From the NCBI GenBank assembly GCA_947579665.1, contig OX388345.1, positions 57,775,454-57,839,453 of the forward strand: a DNA stretch of 64,000 bases, written 5' to 3'. Source of the stretch: Sympetrum striolatum. Lineage: Eukaryota; Arthropoda; Insecta; Odonata; Libellulidae. Positions within the stretch are counted from its first letter, which is position 1; every line of letters begins with the position of its first letter. The notes below the pieces were generated by a model, which searched no databases, was not told where the DNA came from, and saw nothing but the letters and a program-made list of their open reading frames with translations. Positions 1 to 11,263 of the stretch are shown one piece after another. The translations under genes and the position numbers were made by a program.

Positions 1-3000
1 CTTAGTCAGAAGTAGTGCTTACTTACCATATTTCCTTCGGTATTGCTCGGTATGCGGATGTAAGTTATGAGGTTTTCCCATCGGCAAAATTGAAAAATTG
101 CTTCTCTTTTGCTATCACCTTTCTATGAATATATCTTGCGTTTCCTTCACGATTGAGTTTCTATTTCTAACATTGTTGACTCAGTCGTCTGGTCTCATCA
201 GTGTCATATAATTATATGCAATTTATTTCCATCTTGGAGGCTCACAGGTTATGAATGAATCAGCTCTCTTAAGTCGCTCCAAGGAAAGTTCTCTATTGTT
301 AATGAACATTCTGACTTGATTCTTAAATTCTTCTGAATCGATTGCTTGATTTTTATATAACATACTCGTTTTAATTGCAGTTTGACTTCCGCTACCCATA
401 AATATGTAAATTACGGTGTATCCTAAATATAGAATAAATGGCTGTCAAACTCATACAAATAATTTTTCTAAATAGAAAAACAATACTTTTAAACTAAATT
501 ATTATAAGATACTAATATGTATCCATAAGATTCAAGTAGTATTGAGCTGAAGTACTTCTGCATTATGCTATTACGTGCTGGTAAATATGGTTTGAATGCA
601 CATCGGAAAAACTATAAAGTTATATTTATAGATAAAAAAATATATAACAAATCGACTCGGAGAAATAATTTCTGTATCAATTGGATTTAAAATGGGCCAC
701 TGTTTTAAACCACCTTAAATTCAAAATTTCATCTCAGAAACAGTAAAAAAATCCATATTATTGGTATCTTAGAATTACTTCTGTTATTTATGCTATTTAT
801 GCAAGAGATTTTCCTTAGGTTATCAAATATATGATATGAACATTCATCTTCTGAACGAGGAGTTAAATAACGTACTTTTATTTCGAATAGTATTTTTAAA
901 AATTTTACAACAAAGTTTATCAACCAATAACTTGCGTTGATGGACAAATTGTAAGTATGTTATTCATAATGTTTATATACTGAATATACACAACAGAGCT
1001 TCGCTGACAAGGATTAACAGTTAGGAAGGGATTATAAAAATTATTTTGATATTAATTGGTTCCGATAAGAAGCATCCCTTTGATGAGCATGAATAGCGAT
1101 AAGGCTATTTAGGATATTTAGTAATTAATGGAAGGACTTGAGGGATATTTCAATTCAGTTATAGATCATCCAAGGCCGGCTTACATCATGAGAAACGGGT
1201 GACACAAGCCTAGAAGACGAGTATCATTCTTTTCAAACTCCATTACACCCGGAGTTTACGCCTCAAGGACGATTTATTTCTGATTCTGTGCAATTAGATA
1301 TGCATCTTTTCGATTGGGGAAGAAATCCGCTGTGTCATTTAAGAAGTGAATAGCAACCGCGCATTATTCAATCGTTGAAGTTTATCCTTTTTTAATCGGA
1401 CAAAAACCTCTGATTATACATCTTGTACTCGATGTACACGCCATTTCCTCGTATTCAGAGAAGATTTCTATGAATGATGAACGGAAACAGGGCTCATAAT
1501 CCTCCAACTGTAGTATTTTAACTCACAGTAAATCATCTTCAAGGAGGAAGTATTAAAAGTACAATTTTACGTTTATAACATCGTTATGCCATTAAGTATT
1601 TCTTAAATATTAGCATTTTGTGGTATTTTTGAGTCTAAATTATTCCAAATGTTTTGACGTAATATTTATAAGAAAAATATAAAAAATATTCACCAATGAA
1701 AACTTAAGTATCGAGGACATAAGCTCGATATTCTATCGCAGAGACAGGTCACTTGAATACATTTTTTAATACGTTGATAGCGGATAATTGAAAAGCTGTA
1801 TTAAAATTTATTTTTTTCTGCCATAAAATATATTGGGCCATTAATTTAAGTTTAATTAAGTTAAGTCAATTCTTAAAATTTTCGCTGCTGTTAAAGTTTA
1901 CCATTACTTAGTTTCCTCATCATTGAGGAATCATAGTTTCCTTCTTAATGAAGTATCTAATTATCTATGTGTCTAGTTATTAAAATTACATAGGAAAACA
2001 AAGTTTCCATTGAAAATAATGGTTGAATGAATAAAGATCAATGCATAAGGTAAGGCAGTAAAAATTCTCAGTTTTCGCTACAAGAATTGGAAAGAGATTT
2101 ACGATACCATAAAATCGGGTCTTTTTAACAACTTCTCAATTTAATTTCGTAATGAGCTAATATAAGAAAGAAAAATCGTCTTAGAAGTGTAAAAAGCCCA
2201 AAATATTTCAGTGGTGCATACTTAATTGGAGAATGGAAGGGTTAGACTCGATTCCAAATAATTTATAACTTTTGGTAAAATAATTCCTAAATTCTATTCA
2301 ATGACTTTTTCACTACCTGGAATCTAAACATATTTTGATAATTTTTGTAAACAGGGTTTAGTTTTTGTTCGATATAATCCAGTTTGCATTCATCAAATAC
2401 CTTTCACTAAACTGTGACAACGTATCTAGCCTCACTTCTTCTATCGAAAAGTTTACCGCTCGAAATTCTAAGAATACTACTCCATTCATACCCTATTCTG
2501 CTCATCTTCGATTTTTCTTTCTGCCAATACCTCAATGGAATTTTTTCTCAGAGAGTGAAATCGCAAACAATCATTCGTTTTGAGAATCGGGAAGGCCGTA
2601 TAAGGAAGCAATTTCGAGGGCGTGGAAAAGGTTGACAAAAGAAGGGGACGCTCCGCAGCCATATTGGTGGTGGCAAACAAGCGAAGAGCGCGCAAACAAT
2701 GCATCTTCGAGGTCGGAAACGAAACTGAACACCTTCCGAAGCATCGAGAGCCCGTTTAGCTATCCAAGGACTCATTTCAATTCATGTACATGCTGTTTGT
2801 GCACTTTGCTCACCGTGATCGTCTTCGATCTGTTTACACAACATTTAAGGGTTAATGATTGGGCATTATTTCAATCGAGAGGGAAGGACAGTTTAAACGG
2901 ACTTATTGCAAATAATTTGGTGGCTGAGATTTGGAGAATTTTGGAGAATTCTCCCTCCATCGCATCTGCCATAAAATGATGTATTTCATATTTGTGAATC

Positions 3001-6000
3001 ATCGTGTGAAAGTAGATGTTAAATATTGAATGCTTGTGGTACGTGATGAATACAAAAAGATTGATAAGAATTTCATTTTATTAGTCAAATGAGTGTATGG
3101 TTATAATTTTTAATTTTAATTATTCAATTTAAATTTATATTTCAGTGAATCTATCATTGTACATCGTATAAGTTAATTGTTAAGATATTAGTATCGAGAG
3201 TTATTTAGAAGACAACCTGTAATAGAAGATGCTGATATGTCATGTAAACCATTTCCAGAACATTCACCATAAATAAATTTTGGCAGATTCTGATATTTCA
3301 ATATTCTGAATTCAGAATGAATTAAACCGAAAAAAATATTTCCATTTTATGGACCTGCACATTAATTAATTTAAGAGGCCGAGGACATTTATTTTATTTG
3401 TTATTATTTTCTTATTACGAGAAATGTCACCCTTACTTTTTTTAGTTTTTTTACCTTAATTCGTTCTGTTTTTCCCAATCCGATCTCTACTCCTCACGTA
3501 TGTTAAATTTGCATGAAGTTTCTTTAAATAAGTAGAGGAATAAATTTACCATCAAAGTCTCTAGGTGTTTCGTTGTGGATGTATACATTTATGGTATATC
3601 CTGTTATGTGAGGAATAGACTGCGAGGGTCCGTACCATCAACCAAATTATTGAATACTCGCGACGAAATTTAACTTTTTATTAGCAATGAATTACCAACA
3701 GCTAAAGTTTCTATAAACAATAACCTACATTGAGTTATACTCAGATCTGGCTCAGTAGTACCGTGTACTTTTGTGAATAGTTGTTGACGGGGAAGATTAA
3801 GCCATACTCAGAGTATAAGAATTTATTGTCATAATTCAAGTTTTTGGAGGGATAATAAAAAAGGAAGCGTCACGAATTACTTTACAGGTATTTATAAAGC
3901 TGAAAAAATAATCCTCTCTCCTGAATCTCCTAGTTTTCATATTAATGATGGAGTTTCTATCAGAACTTATTATGCAAGCGTTTTGGTCCATCGACTATTT
4001 AATCCGTTTCAGTTTGAATATGTTGTGACCGTTGGATCCTGTGCGCGATCATAAATTAGTAATGGTGACTAGTAATTAGTAATACTTAAGCTACTTTTGC
4101 AGTTCAACATTCAAGTTATCGCAATATGATAAAGAACGAATTACGAGTATATTAAGATCTTCCTGGCAAGGAAACGGCCCTTCATAGGAGAGAAATAATA
4201 CTAATTGTAAGTATTGATTAGCATCCGCATGGAAATAATATCAAACAAACAAGACTTGGTACTACATAAGTTAAACATGTCGTATCGTTTCTACAATCAT
4301 ACAGCTCATTTATAAGGTTACACCAGAAAAAAACTGATACAATCTAAGAAATTACAGAAACAATGTCACAAAAATGAGATTCTATTAATTGATCGATCGT
4401 ATAATGACTTTTAATCATATCTTAAAGAACAAATTTCAAACGCTTCAGCTTATTTTGTGAATAGCTGTCGTCAAATCATGCGGTTCCAATTGCCTTATAC
4501 TGTTAAAAAAGATATAGTTAGTTTATGAAGCATTTATGATTTTAAAGTACATGGAAACATCAAGGATATCCTGAATGACTTTCTGATTTCAGCCAATTCA
4601 TTTCGATGTTGCATAAAATTGTTCATGCTTTAAAATATCCATATATTTGCTTATTTATTAACAAGCATCAACATACAGAACGAAGCCAATTACTGCTGAT
4701 GATTAACAATAATAATAAAGAACAAAATAAAAATAAAATCGTAAAAAATCAACAAATTGAACATATAATAAAATAACAAATGAATATGAGCATACAAAAA
4801 AAATCATAGAAAATTGTATTTTTCCTCGTCAAACTCGCGGAATCATATTCTGGATAGATTTCGGAGATAAGAAGATAGGATCGAAAAGAGTATTGGAGGA
4901 AAGAGAGTTGAATATTGAAAGAATGCGAAAGAAGAATGATCGTTTCACTATTGATAGACGGGGAGTAATCAAAGAGATATAATAAGGAACAGATATGCTT
5001 TCATCTTAATTTAAGTCTTTATTTCTATCATTCTGCATTTTAAGTCTCCATATTCGAACGTTTAGCGATCTAGAATCCGCTAAAGCAACTTCTAACTTCT
5101 ACGTTACCCCACCTCTACGCTGCACCTGCAGTTGAAGAGTTCAACTCCCCGACCGTAATCTGATTAGGCAGTCATCCATGATCTTGACTTACACTATCAT
5201 CTCAAAAAATAAAAAAATATCTGAACCCTATTCCATTAAACGCAACGCAGAGATGCATCATTAATTCTATGCAATCCCTTATCATTTCGCATTCCAATTG
5301 ACAGATCGGACATGTGAATGCTCCATCGCTGCAAGAGTGGCCATATTAGGACTATTCAGCACCACTCAGACCATGCCTAAATAGTAGATTTCATCGTTCA
5401 TATTTGATCGATAGATCTTTGAGTGCAAGAAACCATTTCCGCCTATCCTTGCGGTATTTGTGGGTGGATAGTGACAAGCGATGAGGTCATCCGGGGTTGC
5501 ATGAACTGCTAATGTAAAATAGTACGAATCTGAAAATTAATTTTAGTGGAACTTTTCTAATCAATGAATAAGTTTCTTTGATAGTAAGCGCCTATAATCC
5601 TGTGGACGTAAAAGTAGTATTGGATCTATGATATAAATATTTTAATAAACAAAGTATGGAAGTTATTAAGACAGCAAATACTCTAAAAATCATGAAAATT
5701 CAACTTACGTAGTTTACGGTTACGCAGTCTACACCCATCTGTCCAGCCTTAACGATGATCTCGTTCAGATCGAAATACGAATTGGCCAATTGTTTGAATT
5801 TTGATTATTTTTGGAATGTTAACTATCTTATTAAGATATCCACCAGCTGCCATCCTTCCATTATTTAAATATAGGAGGCTGACAGGTGTTTACAGAGGAA
5901 GGCTTGGTGAAGTGAAGATTTTTAATTTTTATGCCAGCGTGCGAGAAAGTTTTGGAAATCACTCTAGCATCAGTTTTGTGTAAGTTTATGTAAATTTGTA

Positions 6001-8182
6001 CATTTTTGTAAAGGAGATTAGAGTAAGTGTTTTTAAGGTCGGCATTTTGTATCCTTAAATTCGACTACAAAAGTCTTTACATATTAATCTTATGAATTTT
6101 ATTTTCACCAATTACTATTACCGATATTAAATATTAGTATCAGTTCTCATCATAAATAGTTCCTCTTTTATTTAATCGAATGCTCCTACTAGTACTTTCC
6201 AACTGATTTTTTTCCCGAGACAAAAAATTGATCCCTTTGTTTTATCAAATCAGTAACAAGAATGAATGTACCCTAAGAGTTCTTTTAGTAAAAATGGTGT
6301 GCAATATTGGTCTACCAAAAATCATCCTCAAACAATTACTCTCTGCAGCTTCAACATGAGTGTAGAAGAGGTCAAAGACGTGTCAAAAAGGATAATGAGA
6401 GAGTTAAAGAGTTTGCAAAGCGGAAAGGTCTCGACAGCGCTCCCGTTAGAGGATTCGCAGAACACTTAGCAAATCATATTTCAGCAGAAAAGTCGCCCCA
6501 GTCTGAAAAACGCCACCGTTCTCACGTCCTTTTGTTGACACGTGCTAAACGCCAATTAAACTGAGAATGTCTCTCATAATGGCGGGAATCCCGTCTTTGC
6601 AGCCGCGTGCTTGAAGCGTGCATTGTCATTTCGTGGAAGAGATTACGAACGAATGTTCGTAATCCTCTAATCGAAATTTTTTATTCCCCTTGAAATCCGC
6701 CAAGCCTGTGTCGAATGGATTTAAGTCGTGATGAATCAATAACGGGATTGGTGTTTTACTAATTACTCTACAAGGTAACAATTAATAACTAGTATTGAGT
6801 TGTCAGGTTGCTGATTTTAATGAAGGTGAGGTTATTAAGGTACTGTTTTTTGAGCACAGATAACGTCATTCTTGAAAGGAAGAAAAGTTTGATTTTTGTC
6901 TCACCTATGGCTAATCATGTTAACTTCCTGATGAGTAAAACGAATTCAGAAAATTTTGTTAAGATGTTAACATGATATGTTGCTCAGATCATTTCATTAT
7001 TCACTCCTCATTAGGTTTCTGAAGATTTATCTCTATGAGTTAAAATCAATTTTGGAATATACTATTCCACTTAAAGATCAGATTTAATACAAAAACGTTT
7101 TAAAATCTCGGAAATTAAATACAGTTACTAGAGAGTTAAAGACATAAAGCCATTATGGGTTGTTATTATGCGATTGAGTTATATTCAAATGAAAATATGC
7201 AAAAATTAATAATTAAGTAACATGCCAAGAAATACAAAAAATTAAGCTACAATGAATAATGGTTGAACTGTTATTGTAATAATTATAATAAACCACTCGG
7301 AATTAAATAATATTTTCAAGCGCATTATTCATTTAATAATATTTTCTTAAAAATGTATACTCAACCTTCATCATCCGTGACCTGATTTGAATTTTTCATC
7401 AGTCACCCCTGTACTGCCTCACGCTTTCAAGGGTCCCTTAATTTAAACTGCTCCTCCATCATTTAAGCATGTCATTATATCTAGTAAGCATTTTATATTT
7501 TTCAATAAATATGCATTTTTAGTTCACAACTGTGGAAACGTACGTAAAAAAATCCTTGAATACATGGCCAAAACTTCATTAATATTTATTAGATAGATAG
7601 ATAGAACAAGATATCTGAAACGTATGTCGTATGCAAGAAATAAAGACTTTTAAGAGTGGTTGAAAGAGGTGAACTGTAAGTTTGACTACTATAATGTCAT
7701 TAAATAAATGTATTTGAAAATGCATCTACCTATCAATCAAAACTTTGTTTCAAAACTCCCGCAAAATTTGCTTGCAGATTTAAAACCTTCAACATGTATG
7801 CTGTATCCCTTTTTTATAGTAACAGCCGATATGAATGTCATTTAATATATAAATTATGTTATCTAGTGATCACGACAAAATGTCCATTATCTTAATTCTC
7901 GAGTTACTTGCACATTAAGCTGGAATTCATCGAAGGATATGCTTTAAAATTTAATGGTCTTAATTAACCTCTCATTGTTCTTTCTTTATTTTCCGTTACT
8001 CATATGTTTGTCGACATCTTATCCATCTTATTGCGTATCCCTGAGGAGAAGGATAAAAGACCATATTTTCCAATAGGTTGAAGTAAACGCTATTAAGGTT
8101 CGACATAAATTCATCCAACTCAGCCTCATTTCCCCGCTATAAGCAAAAACAAATTCTATTCCTCATATCTTCGACAATAGAA
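1..8182. other. AT-rich non-coding stretch, no gene recognised
   Basis: The longest open frames here are about 60-115 codons, overlap on opposite strands and show no recognisable domain. A few local motifs stand out: a perfect 10-bp hairpin at 6641-6664, a short TAGA run near 7591-7605 and AAT-rich runs near 4700-4740. Nothing else is supported. It may be intergenic or intronic. Confidence 0.6.
6641..6664. repeat. Perfect 10-bp inverted repeat (hairpin)
   Basis: GATTACGAAC at 6641-6650 and its exact reverse complement GTTCGTAATC at 6655-6664 flank the tetranucleotide GAAT. The stem can be extended outward with one bulge. Its function is unknown; it could be a cruciform-prone site, a palindromic protein-binding site or chance. 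Confidence 0.6.
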
Positions 8183-8404
8183 AAAAATCTGATGTGGCCA
8201 GCACATGACTTTCTCCATATATATAAGATGTAAATATTTATCTACCGCAATAATTTCGAACTCTATATTCCATCTAAACTTGGAATTTGAGTTATTAATA
8301 TTATATATTATCTTTGATGCCAAAAACATGATAAATAATTTTTACGGGACATGATCGATGAAAAACGATGAAATTGGCCTTTCGCCCATAGAGCCCAGAG
8401 AGCC

Positions 8405-9537
8405 CACAAAGTACATAATCAGCAACTTCCGGTTTATCAGTATTTCATGAATAACTCCTACACAATCAGTGATACAAAAATATGTTTCAACCAAAAGTTA
8501 TAGTACATTTCATTTTCTAAAACTTTTACAAATAATAGTATATACCTAAATACCATATTTATGGAGATATTTTGAAAACCGGAAATGAGCTTTGAAGAAT
8601 TAAGCTCAACTTCCGGTAAACCGATTTACTCCAAAAACTAATCAACTCTAACGACACAAACCAATATACTATATATGAAATTTGGTGTTGATATTATGAA
8701 TAGTTTTTACGTTAGAGCGCCCACAAAGTACATAATCATCTTCTTCCGGTTTATCAGTATTTCACGAATAACTCCTAATCAACCGGTGATACAAATATAT
8801 GTTAAATACAAAAGTTATAGTAAATTATATTATCTAAAACTTTTATAAGGAATACAATATACCAATATATCATATTTATGGATATATTTTGAAAACCAGA
8901 AATGAGCTTTACACAACGTACATAATCAGCAACTTCCGGTTTATCAGTATTTCATGGATAACTCCTAAATAATCAGTGATGCAAAAATATGTTTCATACA
9001 AAAATTATAGTAAAATAAATTATCTACAACATTTATAATTAATAGTATATACCTAAATATCATATTAATGGAGATATTTTGAAAACCGGAAATGAGCTTT
9101 GAAGAATGAAGCTCGACTTCCGGTCAGCCGATTTACTCCAAAAACTAATCAACTCTAACGACTGTAATAAAAGTACTATGTATGAAATTTGGTGTTGATC
9201 CGACAAATAGTTTTCATGTTAGAGCGCCCACAAAGTACATAATCATCTTCTTCCGGTTTATCAGTATTTTACGAATAACTCCTAATGAACCGGTGATACA
9301 AAAATATGTTAAATACAAAAGTTATAGTAAATTATACTATCTAAAACTTTTATAAGTAATACAATAGACGTATATATCATATTTATGGAGATATTTTGAA
9401 AACCGGAAATGAGCTTTAATGAATAAAGCTCGACTTCCGGTTAACGGATTTACTCCAAAAACTAATAAACTCTGACAGCACACACAACAGTACTATATAT
9501 GAAGTTTGGTATTGATACGACTTTTAGTTTTCAAGTT
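8405..9537 (+). repeat. Tandem subrepeats in an alternating A-B-A-B order
   Basis: Four units begin near 8405, 8720, 8913 and 9229, each starting with a form of CACAAAGTACATAATCA followed by TTCCGGTTTATCAGTATTT. Units 1 and 3 carry an AGCAACTTCCGG variant; units 2 and 4 carry ATCTTCTTCCGG. Units 1, 3 and 4 are about 310 bp; unit 2 is shortened to about 190 bp. The alternation points to duplication of an A-B dimer followed by a deletion inside the first B unit. Confidence 0.75.
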
Positions 9538-9551
9538 AGAACGCCCATTAT

Positions 9552-9577
9552 CACACACACACATACACACACACACA

Positions 9578-9640
<63 letters not shown>

Positions 9641-9643
9641 ACA
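9552..9643 (+). repeat. (CA)n microsatellite in left arm
   Basis: An almost pure CA dinucleotide tract with a few T interruptions lies at the inner side of the subrepeats. It mirrors the (TG)n tract of the right arm. The apparent His-Thr-rich ORF across it is a translation of the microsatellite, not a gene. Confidence 0.9.
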
Positions 9644-9770
9644 GACATCATTCAGAAAATGGTCAAAACGTGTTCTAGGGACCCCAAAACGTGTATTTCC
9701 GTTGAAATCTCGAAGTCGAATTTTTTCATGAAAACAATACTTTCTCTATACTTCGTATATGGAGAAAGTA

Positions 9771-10260
9771 AAAAGAAGAACATGATTTTGTAGGAAACCT
9801 TTTGAGAGTAGCTAATAAATCGTTACAATCCGCAAAATCTCATCATCCCATCTCTGATTTCTTATTTATATAAGACCATATCTTCCTGTATAGATTGAAC
9901 ATTCATTCTGAAAATTACAAGCAAGGAATCCTGCCATTACAATTACCAGATTCATTGTGTGGCATATTACTTGTTAAAAGGTTCTAAGAAACAAGGATAC
10001 AATGAAATTCATAATATAAATGTGATGAAAAATAGAAGAAAGAATACATTTATTATTAGCCAGTCCACCATTTTAAAAATAATACTCCATCGAGATCCTA
10101 TTCCTAAGCTCTTAGCTTAGGTAACTTTTTAATTCACAAAGTATTTTTCTTCTCTGTAATTTTCCAATCTATCTCTTTCTTTCGTATGTAACATGGCATT
10201 ACGTTAGATGTAAGAAGATACTCTGTAGTCTTAATCTCGGCCGGAATAAAGTCCTTTTAT
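9771..10260. other. Unique spacer (loop) of the foldback element
   Basis: About 490 bp separates the two arms and matches neither. It has no ORF of note. It contains a small perfect hairpin, CCTAAGCT-CTT-AGCTTAGG, at 10103-10121. It may be loop sequence carried by the element, or host DNA caught between two inverted insertions. Confidence 0.55.
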
Positions 10261-10390
10261 TACTTTCTCCATATACGAAGTATAGAGAAAGTATTGTTTT
10301 CATGAAAAAATTCGACTTCGAGATTTCAACGGAAATACATGTTTTGGGGTCCCTAGAACACGTTTTGACCATTTACGGAATGATGTCTGT

Positions 10391-10437
<47 letters not shown>

Positions 10438-11263
10438 TGTGTGTGTGTGTATGTGTGTGTGTGATAGTGGACGCTATAACGTGAAAACTATTGGTCGTAT
10501 CAACACCAAAATTCATACATAGTACTGAGGTGTGTGCTGTCAGAGTTGATTAGTTTTTGGAGTAAATCGGTCAACCGGAAGTCGAGCTTTATTCATTAAA
10601 GCTCATTTCTGGTTTTCAAAATATCTCCATAAATATCATATATACGTATATTAGATTACTTATAAAAGTTTTACATAATGTAATTTACTATAACTTTTGT
10701 TTTTAACATATTTTTGTATCACCGGTTGATTAGGAGTTATTCGTGAAACACTGATAAACCGGAAGAAGATGATTATGTACTTTGTGGGCGCTCTAACATG
10801 AAAACTATTTGGCGGATCAACACCAAATTTCATACGCAGTACTTCTATTACAGTCTTTAGAGTTGATTAGTTTTTGGAGTAAATCGATTAACCGGAAGTT
10901 GAGCTTCATTCTTCAAAGCTCATTTCCGGTTTTCAAAATATCTCCATAAATATGATATTTAGGTATATACTATTATTTTTAATGTTTTAGAAAATACTAT
11001 TACTATAACTTTTGTATGAAACATATTTTCGTATCACTGATTGTTTAGGAGTTATTCATGAAATACTGATAAACCGGAAGTTGCTGATTATGTACTTTGT
11101 GGGCGCTCTGGGCTCTAAGGGCGAAAGGCCAGTTTCATCGTTTTTCATCCAGCATGTCCCGAACAACATTATTTATAATTTTTAGAGTTCGAAATTACTG
11201 TCGTAGATAAGTATTTAAATCTTATATATGGAGAAAGTCATGTGCTGGCCACATCAGATTTTT
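10261..11263 (-). repeat. Right arm of foldback element, inverted
   Basis: Read on the minus strand, this arm repeats the left arm: terminal box, GCGAAAGG-type box, one A and one B subrepeat, the CA tract and the inner ACTTTCTC palindrome. It lacks the extra B-A pair of the left arm, which explains most of the length difference (about 1.0 versus 1.6 kb). The two arms diverge at scattered positions. Confidence 0.75.
10384..10462 (+). repeat. (TG)n microsatellite in right arm
   Basis: A TG dinucleotide tract with rare A interruptions, the mirror image of the CA tract at 9552-9643. The two tracts face each other across the spacer. Confidence 0.9.

Larger units (their letters stand above)
8183..9770 (+). 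repeat. Left arm of foldback element
   Basis: This arm runs from the outer terminal box through four tandem subrepeats and a CA microsatellite to an inner box that reads TATATGGAGAAAGTA at 9756-9770. The same motif, inverted, occurs near the outer end (ACTTTCTCCATATA at about 8208). The arm is therefore itself bounded by short inverted repeats and could be an independent unit. Confidence 0.75.
8183..11263. mobile_element. Foldback-like DNA element with long inverted arms
   Basis: The segment is a 3.1 kb imperfect palindrome. Its ends are exact reverse complements: AAAAATCTGATGTGG begins at 8183 and its complement ends at 11263. The left arm (8183-9770) and right arm (10261-11263) share the same blocks in mirrored order: the terminal box, a GCGAAAGG-type box, TTCCGG-containing subrepeats, a (CA)n/(TG)n tract and an inner ACTTTCTC palindrome. 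The arms flank a unique spacer of about 490 bp. The left arm is longer because it holds four subrepeat units rather than two. No transposase ORF is present, so the element would be non-autonomous. The design resembles Foldback/Galileo-type elements with long, internally repetitive inverted repeats; the superfamily cannot be assigned. No clear target-site duplication was found. Confidence 0.8.

Noticed and set aside
5100..5170. Possible tRNA (AGTTCAACTCC resembles a B box)
   Set aside because: No convincing A box, acceptor stem or anticodon arm could be paired.
9506..9793. 95-codon His/Thr-rich ORF
   Set aside because: It is a translation of the (CA)n microsatellite in the foldback arm.
11111..11263. 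Target-site duplication for the foldback element
   Set aside because: Sequences outside 8183 and 11263 share only A/T-rich bases; no duplication could be defined.
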